DNA of 19,417 nucleotides from Verrucomicrobiota bacterium (GTDB lineage Bacteria > Verrucomicrobiota > Verrucomicrobiia > Limisphaerales > UBA1096), in assembly GCA_030747575.1 (NCBI GenBank), contig JASLKI010000162.1:1-19417 (forward strand). Direction: 5' to 3'. The position numbers and the translations under genes are program-made. The notes under the pieces were generated by a model, which was given only the letters and a program-made list of their open reading frames with translations, was not told where the DNA came from and did no database searches. Shown here piece by piece: positions 7,961 through 15,100 of this stretch; within the stretch, counting starts at the first letter, position 1, and every line of letters begins with the position of its first letter.

Positions 7961-10124
7961 ATATAAATTCGTTGGAGTTTAGCAGGACATGGCAGAGGGA
8001 GGCCAATGCGAGATGGTTGGCGTTTTCCTTATTTTCAAAATGAATCTGTTGAGCATGCAAGTGGGCCGTCGCCTGGCCAAACTCGGAATCGGTGGGGTTG
8101 CGTCCAAATGCCAACCGCCACGCCAGCTTGATTCGCTCATCGGTTCTGCTGGTTTGCTTAGCCAAGCGATTAGCCAGGGCTTCGCTTTGGCTGTGGGCGA
8201 AATGATTGTTCAATAATGCGAGGGCCTGGGGTGCAACGGTGGTGACCTCGCGTTGTCCGCAACTGGCTGTGGTGTCGCTGAAGTCGAACACCGTCATTAG
8301 TGGCAGTAGGCGTGAGCGCTTGCTCATCATGTAGATGCTACGCCGCGAGCGTTCATCGGTGGGCGAGTCTTTCCAATCACCGGCTTTGCGCGATAATCCT
8401 TCAAGCGCTTCACTCGACATTTTGGGGTGAAAACTAGAGCCTCCCATTTTAAGGTTCAATTGACCGCTGACCGCGAGCATTGCATCGCGAAGTGCCTCAG
8501 AATTGAGCCGGTGACGGTTGAACTTCCACAAGTTGCGATTCAGGAAATCACGCTGCGCATACTCGGCTTCCTGTGGGTGAACCGACTGCTGCTGATACGT
8601 GTCCGAGATCATAATCAGTTTGTGGAGCCGCTTGAGCGTCCATGGCGCGCCACCACCAGTCGTGGGTTCCATGAACTCTGCAGCCAGCCAATCGAGCAAT
8701 CTGGGGTGAGTGGGAGGATCGCTCTTATATCCAAAATTGTTGGGTGTGCGGACAAGTGCCCGTCCGAAATGGTGCTGCCATAGCCGGTTCACAAGCACAC
8801 GCGCGGTCAGTGGATTTCGGGTATCGGTGATCCATCTGGCAAACTGCAACCGGCGGTGTGTGGTTTTGCTATTTGTTGGCGGCGCAGCGAGTGTCTTGTC
8901 TAGCTCCGTGACAGCGGAGAGAAAACCGGGCGCGATCTTGGGGCCTGGCTTGTGGCGTTCACCGTTAATGAGCAGACGGATAGGCAACGGTTCGGCGCTT
9001 TTGTCCGTCCACCCGTAAACGTCGAAGCCGAGATCCTTCCCAGTCGGGCCGCCCTGGTTGCCTTGGCCAATGTGACCAGCCCAGAAAAAGCTGGCGATCC
9101 GGTAGTAGTCGCTCTGGAGGATTGGATCGAATTTGTGATCGTGGCAGCGCGCACATTTCACGGTTAACCCGAGAAAAGCGGAGGTCGTTGTGTGCACCAT
9201 GTCCTCGAGTCGAGTGTAGAGGTAGTCGGCTGGGTCGTTGGGTTCATCGTTCCAGGTCCCGGTGCGGATCATGCCAGTGGCGATGACCGATTGTTCAGTG
9301 CGATTGGGTACCTCGTCACCGGCTAGTTGCTCAGCGACAAAACGCGAGTACGGCATGTCATTGTTCAGTGCATTGATGACCCAGTCACGGTAGCGCCAGA
9401 TGTTCGGCTTGAGTTTGTCGCGCTCGTAACCGTCCGTCTCGGCAAAGCGAACAAGATCGAGCCAGTAACGCGACCAGCGCTCCCCATATCGAGGAGAGGC
9501 GAGCAGTTTGTCGATGAGTTTTGCCCAGGCGTCCGGTGACGGGTCGCCGATGAATTGCTCGAGTTGTTCCGGTGTCGGAGGTAAACCGCTTAGGTCGAAG
9601 TAGGCGCGGCGGGCAAGTGTTCGACGGTCGGCACGGGGAGCAGGCTCCATTGATTCGCGCTTGAGTTTTGCCAGGATGAACGCATCGATTGGCTGCTTGG
9701 CCAGGCGCGGCGCGACGGGCCGTTCGACCGGTTGCAGCGACCACCAGTCACGACCGGCCCGCACATCCGTGGTAGTTTCATAAAGATCAAGGACACGCCC
9801 GCCTGGCCAGGCGGCACCGGAATCCACCCAGGCCTTGAGCAGTGCGACCTCACTGTCGGGCAGTTTTCGGGAGAGTCCTTTGCTCTTGGGTGGCATCTCG
9901 CCCTTGGTGACGAGTTCGAGAGCGAGTCGACCGTTCTCTGTCCCCTTCGTGAAGCCAACCTTCGTGGTGAGATTGACGTCGCCCTTAACGTCGCGTTTGT
10001 TGTGGCACTCGAGACAGCGCTTGGCAATCATAGGCGCGATGTCCCGATTGAAATCTGGCGGCGACACGGCTGCTGCCTGGACGATTAACGCCCATGCAAA
10101 ACATATGACGATCAGTTGTCGCAA
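7950..10124 (-). CDS. PSCyt1-DUF1549-DUF1553 (PSD1) cytochrome-type protein
   Basis: A 724-residue exported protein. A short signal peptide (residues 2-19, LIVICFAWALIVQAAA) precedes a PSCyt1 domain (about 24-105) with haem motif CLECH at 37-41 and a likely axial Met in MPPK (77-80). DUF1549/PSCyt2 spans about 147-355 (FDLSGLPPTPEQ at 176-187, KCARCHDHKFDP with CARCH at 324-328). DUF1553/PSD1 runs from about 425 to the end (NPLTARVLVNRLWQHHFG, SDTYQQQS, LNSEALRDAM). Its length is at the short end for the family, because the stretch between DUF1549 and DUF1553 is only some 70 residues, but all three domains look intact. The start is TTG at 10124: an in-frame TGA lies just upstream, no ATG or GTG occurs in frame before the signal peptide, and the next ATG (codon 32) would delete it. 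The function in PVC bacteria is unproven; electron transfer coupled to polymer breakdown is a common guess. It overlaps the DUF1501 gene by 11 bases. Confidence 0.92.
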   Translation of the reverse strand: MRQLIVICFAWALIVQAAAVSPPDFNRDIAPMIAKRCLECHNKRDVKGDVNLTTKVGFTKGTENGRLALELVTKGEMPPKSKGLSRKLPDSEVALLKAWVDSGAAWPGGRVLDLYETTTDVRAGRDWWSLQPVERPVAPRLAKQPIDAFILAKLKRESMEPAPRADRRTLARRAYFDLSGLPPTPEQLEQFIGDPSPDAWAKLIDKLLASPRYGERWSRYWLDLVRFAETDGYERDKLKPNIWRYRDWVINALNNDMPYSRFVAEQLAGDEVPNRTEQSVIATGMIRTGTWNDEPNDPADYLYTRLEDMVHTTTSAFLGLTVKCARCHDHKFDPILQSDYYRIASFFWAGHIGQGNQGGPTGKDLGFDVYGWTDKSAEPLPIRLLINGERHKPGPKIAPGFLSAVTELDKTLAAPPTNSKTTHRRLQFARWITDTRNPLTARVLVNRLWQHHFGRALVRTPNNFGYKSDPPTHPRLLDWLAAEFMEPTTGGGAPWTLKRLHKLIMISDTYQQQSVHPQEAEYAQRDFLNRNLWKFNRHRLNSEALRDAMLAVSGQLNLKMGGSSFHPKMSSEALEGLSRKAGDWKDSPTDERSRRSIYMMSKRSRLLPLMTVFDFSDTTASCGQREVTTVAPQALALLNNHFAHSQSEALANRLAKQTSRTDERIKLAWRLAFGRNPTDSEFGQATAHLHAQQIHFENKENANHLALASLCHVLLNSNEFIYVD

Positions 10125-10269
10125 AAGAGGGATTCAGGGTGTTCTTCTTTTTCTACGTGGAAGGATTCTATAAATAATCTTCGAATCAACGCGGGGCAGC
10201 GTCTCTGGGCACCGATACGGCGCGTTGGAGTGGCGAACCGGCGCGGCCAGGGTGACGGCATCCATTCAT
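10125..10269 (-). other. Gap between ThuA-like and DUF1549/DUF1553 genes
   Basis: A 145-base stretch between two same-strand genes. I see no convincing gene and no hairpin followed by a T run. On the - strand a GATTC/GAATC pair encloses an AT-rich stretch (about 10165-10190), roughly 40-65 bases before the TTG start, but no -35/-10 pair with normal spacing can be made from it. Whether the downstream pair has its own promoter or is read from the ThuA gene is undecided. Confidence 0.4.
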
Positions 10270-11223
10270 TTATTTTTTGCGATTTTTGTAATCCATCATG
10301 GTATCAGTCGTGCCGACAAGACCCTTTTTATTGGTGATGCCGTGGAACGCGAGAGGCATAAACGGTGCCGGATCTTCGTTCAAAGTCCATGCGATTCCGC
10401 GCAACAAGAGCAGTCGGTAAATTGGGTCGTAAAAGGTGTATGTGTAGTGCCCGGTTGTGGTGCCGAAGATTCTTCCCTTGCCGGAAGTGAACGTCCAAAA
10501 AGCGTGGCTGCGCACGTCCTTGCTCTTCAAAACATCAGCGAACGATGTGCTGTCCTTGTTGGCTTTGGAACCAATGGCCCCGATGACCTCGACATTGTCG
10601 CGGGCTAGAAGATTCCAATAGGACTCGTCGTTCAACCGGACAGATTTCGGCAACCCGGTAAATGCCGGATGCTCCGTCTTCAGGTGCAACGGATGATCAT
10701 GAGAGAACTTGCTCCACTGCGACGATCTGTTGCCCTTCCAGGAACATCCGATGCAGCCTGCCAGTTTCTTCGCCTGTTCGACCGGACGGATAATACAAGA
10801 CTCGTGAATTGAGACGACGCTGCCTCCTTCATCAACGAAGCCCTGAAACATGGTGAACTGCTCATCTGTCAGGTTCGGCAGATGTAGGTATTGAATCAAG
10901 AGATCGGCCTGATCAAATTGAGTCTTGCTCGGAAACTGAAAGGCCTCGTCCACCGTCACCTGCGGAATCGTTTTTAGCATGGGGACAAACAAATCCTTGA
11001 TACGGATGTAGTCATGCTCACCGCCCTTGTGATCCTCGGGACCGGAGAGCCAGAGAATCCGAATCTCCCTCTTCAGTTTGGCGCCTTTCCAATCCCCGGT
11101 GAGTTTCATTATCGCCGCCTTGGGAATCGGATCGTTGGGACGCGGGACGATGTCTTTCGCATGACCAGCGGCGCCCAACAGTCCGAGCGAACCTATTAGG
11201 GCAATCAGGAGCAGTTTTTTCAT
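10270..11223 (-). CDS. ThuA-like domain protein, exported
   Basis: A 317-residue protein with a clear Sec-type signal peptide (MKKLLLIALIGSLGLLGAAGHA, residues 1-22). The body (about 52-290) resembles the ThuA/trehalose-utilisation family, which has a class I glutamine-amidotransferase-like fold. Supporting stretches are IRILWLSGPEDHKGGEHDY (54-72), where family members carry a histidine-rich loop; ADLLIQYLHLPNLTDEQ (106-122); GFVDEGGSVVSIHES (128-142); SHDHPLHLKTEHPAFTGLP (174-192); and GKGRIFGTTTGHYTYTFYDP (248-267), followed by LLRGIAWTL near the end. ThuA-like proteins in PVC genomes often sit beside exported sugar-oxidising or DUF1501/DUF1549 proteins, but their reaction is unknown. ATG 11223 has a weak AAGG four bases upstream. 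It is first on its strand and 145 bases before the DUF1549 gene, so it may lead the same operon. Confidence 0.85.
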   Translation of the reverse strand: MKKLLLIALIGSLGLLGAAGHAKDIVPRPNDPIPKAAIMKLTGDWKGAKLKREIRILWLSGPEDHKGGEHDYIRIKDLFVPMLKTIPQVTVDEAFQFPSKTQFDQADLLIQYLHLPNLTDEQFTMFQGFVDEGGSVVSIHESCIIRPVEQAKKLAGCIGCSWKGNRSSQWSKFSHDHPLHLKTEHPAFTGLPKSVRLNDESYWNLLARDNVEVIGAIGSKANKDSTSFADVLKSKDVRSHAFWTFTSGKGRIFGTTTGHYTYTFYDPIYRLLLLRGIAWTLNEDPAPFMPLAFHGITNKKGLVGTTDTMMDYKNRKK

Positions 11224-11386
11224 AAAGCCTTAGTCCAGTTTTTCTTTCTCATAATCATTGGTCAGTGCGCAGCGGATCTAAATCTTTTGGCCAATTCACT
11301 AAGAGAGTCAAGATGGTACAGAAAGCAAATGTTTTTTTTGACTTCTTTTGATTATTCCTCATTATTAACCAACCACTCTTCAGAGG
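11224..11386. promoter_or_regulatory. Divergent intergenic region between ThuA-like and prepilin-like genes
   Basis: This 163-base AT-rich stretch must drive both directions. TTGACT boxes occur on both strands: + strand at 11338-11343 and - strand at 11311-11306. An 8-base palindrome TTGGCCAA lies at 11287-11294, roughly central, and could be an operator. A run of eight T (11332-11339) abuts the + strand TTGACT. No gene is seen inside. Confidence 0.5.
11338..11368 (+). promoter_or_regulatory. Possible sigma-70-type promoter of the prepilin-LamG pair
   Basis: TTGACT (11338-11343) differs from the -35 consensus at one base. Downstream, ATTATT (11361-11366, 17-base spacing) or TATTAA (11363-11368, 19-base spacing) could serve as -10, but both are poor. 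Transcription would start about 10-15 bases before the ATG at 11387, giving a very short leader that fits the lack of a properly spaced Shine-Dalgarno sequence. Confidence 0.25.
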
Positions 11387-12112
11387 ATGAAAAAACGGCT
11401 GAAAACTAATAACAAAGCATTCACTTTGATTGAGTTGCTGGTGGTCGTTGCGATCATCGCCATTCTGGCGGCGTTGCTGTTACCGGCTCTCGGGAGGGCC
11501 AAAAGAAGTGCGAACATAACATCATGTAAGAACAACGAGCGACAGTGGCTTCTTTCGATTAACATGTATGCTGATGATGAGGGGGGTGAATTCCCATCGG
11601 CGAAAAATAATTTGCCTTACTGGATGACCCGTACATTCCGGGATACTATCATGTTGAAATATTCATTGCCTCGTAAGATGTTTTATTGCCCTGAAAACTA
11701 CGGTTGGAACAACGACCAAATATGGAACATTGGAGGTTCATCCGCCCCCAACAGCGTGATGGGTTATTTTTATTGGGTGGGATCACCCCACTATGGAGAG
11801 AACCCGGCTATAGTCAGAATGAGTCTCAAAAAACCGGTTTTTGCACAAAAACAGACAGACTCTCCTCATTTCAAGGTGCTGCTAACCGACTTGACCAGGA
11901 AATGGGGGGGGAGTTGGGGCCGCAGGGGATTGGTGATGGGCCCCATGGGATTACTTAATGAGAAAGGCGTCAACCACTACAATGACGCAGGGGATGCCCC
12001 GGATGGTTCCAATCATGCGTATCTGGATGGGCACGTTGAATGGAAAAAAGCAGCAACGTTTTCAAAGTATCCCAAACTGATCTTCGGGGTGGGAAACGAA
12101 TTATATTTTTAA
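11387..12112 (+). CDS. Prepilin-type N-terminal cleavage/methylation domain protein
   Basis: A 241-residue type IV pilin-like or type II secretion pseudopilin-like protein. The class III signal is textbook: basic leader (residues 1-10), then AFTLIELLVVVAIIAILAAL. Prepilin peptidase would cut after Ala11 (Ala instead of the usual Gly, common in this group), leaving Phe12 as +1 and Glu16 as the conserved +5. A hydrophobic helix follows to about 35. The C-terminus has NHAYLDGHVEW (209-219), the H-X9-DG-like ending found in large PVC pseudopilin families, and YADDEGGEFP at 61-70 is also typical. Such proteins are very numerous in Verrucomicrobia and Planctomycetes and often stand beside large secreted proteins, so a role in export or surface assembly of the next gene's product is possible but unproven. 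AGAGG touches the ATG directly, too close for normal ribosome binding. A run of eight G lies at 11904-11911. Confidence 0.93.
   Translation: MKKRLKTNNKAFTLIELLVVVAIIAILAALLLPALGRAKRSANITSCKNNERQWLLSINMYADDEGGEFPSAKNNLPYWMTRTFRDTIMLKYSLPRKMFYCPENYGWNNDQIWNIGGSSAPNSVMGYFYWVGSPHYGENPAIVRMSLKKPVFAQKQTDSPHFKVLLTDLTRKWGGSWGRRGLVMGPMGLLNEKGVNHYNDAGDAPDGSNHAYLDGHVEWKKAATFSKYPKLIFGVGNELYF
11904..11911 (+). repeat. G8 homopolymer within the prepilin-like gene
   Basis: Eight consecutive G encode part of Trp-Gly-Gly at about residues 173-175. A change of one base by slippage would shift the frame and remove the C-terminal H-X9-DG-like part. The frame is intact as given. Confidence 0.85.
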
Positions 12113-12124
12113 CTCAAAAACAAA

Positions 12125-15100
12125 ATGAAAGTGTTATCAAATAAAATGCGGAAACCTTTATTAAAGGTTATGTTCTCACTGTTTATCAGTTCAGTGTTTG
12201 TAACGGCACAAGATGGACTTTTGGTTCATCTAAAGCTGGATGAAGCGGGTGGTGAATCGGCCAAGGATTCCTCAGGGAACGGTCACGATGGCACACTTGT
12301 TGGCGTTGCGGTTGCAAACAGCCAGTGGGCGGATGGGAAATCCGGTAATGCTGTCTCCCTCGGCGTAGGGCACGTTGCCGTTACTGATCTGCCGGAAATG
12401 ACCTCGACCACCTGGGCTGCCTGGGTTCGTCTGGATGCGGATTCATCATACGGAACTGCCATTTCAGCGGCCTTTGATGGTGCGGGAGCGGGGCATACCC
12501 TTGGGTTTCACACGGGAGGCAATGTGAGAAAACCTCGGGTTTTGTGGAATCATGCGAATGGACATATATCAATCATGTCGGAAGAGCCGGTTGAACTTGG
12601 GGAATGGAACCATATGGCTGTCACGTATGATGGAGATTCCGAAGAAATAGTTCTCTACGTGAACGGCGAGGTCAAGGCGGATGGCACGGTTGGCACTACG
12701 GCTTTCAGTACAGTGAACTTGGGTCGAAGAGCCTCATCAAAAAATTGTCCACTAAATGGGGCGTTGGATGATATTTCGATTTTCGATAGAGCTCTTTCTG
12801 GTGATGAAATTAGCCAATTGTTCAATGGGGAAGAGATTGCTTTTTCCGGCTTGGTTTTGTCCTGGGGATTCGGCGAGGAAGAAGGGTTTGCCTGTGCTGA
12901 TTCTTCAGGGAACGGAAATGATGGTTCGTTGGTTGGTTATCCTGCCGGTGAGGTAAGCAACTGGGTGGAGGGGAAAATCGGCGGCGCCTTGAGCCTACCT
13001 CAAGCCTCTGAGCATTTGGAAATCACGGGGCTTCCAGACGTGACCTCTACGACGTGGGCTGCCTGGGTTCGCCTGGATGCGGAAGCCAGTTACTCGACAG
13101 CCATTGCCGCCGCCTTTGATGGCGCGGGAGCGGGCCACACTCTTGGTTTTCACGCGGGAGATAATATTAGAAAGCCTCGGGTTTTGTGGAATCATGCAAA
13201 TGGACACGCATCCATCATGTCGGCAGATCCGGTTGAACTCGGGGAATGGAACCATCTGGCTGTCACCTATGATGCAGATTCCGAGGCAATCGTTCTCTAC
13301 GTAAACGGTGAGGCCAAGGCGGATGGAACTGTTGGCACTACCCCGTTTTCAGTGGTTCACCTTGGGCAAAGGGCTTCCACAAAGAATAACCCGTTTAATG
13401 GGGCTTTGGACGATCTCAGGATTTTCAATCGCGCACTGAGCGCTGATGAGATCTCCAGCCTTGTGGAATCCAACGCAGGTCCGGGACTGGTTGCCCACTG
13501 GAAATTTGATGAAAAATCGGGAGAGCTTGCATTCGACTCCGGCCACAACAGCAATCTGGGTGCGCTTGTGAATTTTGATGGTGATGATTCGCAATGGGTG
13601 GAAGGCAAGGTGGGTGGGGCGATCAGCTTTAATGGCAGTAATTATGTTGAAGTGCCGCATGATCCCTCGATTGGGGGGGGGTTGATAAACGGCTTCTCAG
13701 TGTCGGCCTGGTTCAATTCAAACGTGGAACTTGCGGCCAGTGGCAGTGGTAACCGCATGTTGGAAAAGGGCAACAGCTATTTCTTCCTGCAGGGTGTGGG
13801 TAGCGGCGGAATGAACTTTTTGGTTAAAAAGGGTGGGGCAAACAAAACAGCCACTACAGGAGAGACCATTGATGCTGGTGAGTGGAATCATATAGTCGGG
13901 GTGTTCGATGGTGAAAACGCGATCGTGTATCTCAATGGGGAGCAAAAGGGCAGCATCGCTGTACCCGCACCTGTTGATGATGCCGGATTGCCTCTGCGCA
14001 TTGGGTCTGATGACAGCGGTAATTTCTTCGATGGCTCAATGGATGATGTGATGATTTGGAACAAACCCCTGAGTGAAGAGGAAGTGGGCGCCCTGTTTAC
14101 CAATGAACTAGATCCGGATACAGACACTGCCCCGACAATCACCCAGGACCCCGGTTCGATGGATACCTATGAAGGAGGTACAATTATCCTGACCGCAAAA
14201 GCTTCTGGGTCGCCACCGATAAAATATCTTTGGCTTAAGGGTGATGAACCGCTTCGCTGGGCCACGGAGAAAACCCTGATGATCGAAGGCTCCACGAAAG
14301 AAGATTCGGGATCCTACAAGGTTCGTGCCTCAAACTCGGGCGGGGAGATTTTCAGTGAGCCGGCGAACGTAACGGTGCTTCCGGTGGAAGGATTGGGCAC
14401 AGCCAGGCAGGCATATTGGAAGCTTGATGAGCAAGAGGGCCTGGTAGCGGTTGATAGTTCAACAAGCGACAACAATGCAGACTTGATAGATTTTTCCGAT
14501 GAGTCATCCCAGTGGGTTAAAGGGAAGGTCGAGCAGGGATTGGAACTGGATGGGGAGATGACATATCTCGCAGTGTTTGATGACGAATCCTTGGCACTTG
14601 GAGCAGAAGCCACGTTTTCCTTCTGGATCAAACCCAGCTCTTATGGCCCCGTGGAAGATGCAGGAAGTTACACGAGATCTTCAAGTTGGATATTAAGGAA
14701 AGGCGATCATCTTTCCCTTCGGTTGATTGACGACCCGGGAACTGTGAGGAAATCGCTAATTGTAAGATCAGACACTGGTGGGATAGCAAGCACGGTCAAC
14801 AGGAAAGCCAACGAGGTGAACACCGTCCAGGGTTCTGTTGAAATTGGTAATTGGCAGCATTTCACTGTTGTCTACAAGGCAGGCAAGATCATCTTCTACA
14901 AGGACGGATTCCGGATAGGTCAACCCGAGGAAGGCGTTTTGGGTGAGACAAATTCTGATGATCTGTTCATTGGCAGTTATGATGATCAGGGTTTAGCGAG
15001 AAATGTTGATGGCATACTGGACGAAGTAGCCATCTGGTCCCGGCCATTGTCGGAGGCAGAAATATTGGAGTTGGCAGGGCGCGATATTTCCGGGGCGCCC

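Noticed and set aside
7950..10124. Short length of the first PSCyt1-DUF1549-DUF1553 protein as a sign of decay
   Set aside because: Both CXXCH motifs and all three domains are intact; only the linker between DUF1549 and DUF1553 is short.
10225..10608. A 127-residue + strand frame across the ThuA gene end
   Set aside because: Most of it is antisense to the conserved ThuA C-terminal region; the sequence has no signal or motif.
11287..11294. TTGGCCAA palindrome as a proven operator
   Set aside because: Eight bases occur often by chance; it is mentioned only within the intergenic entry.
12401..13442. The long direct repeat as a mobile element or CRISPR-like array
   Set aside because: The period is exactly 214 codons, in frame, and matches one protein module.
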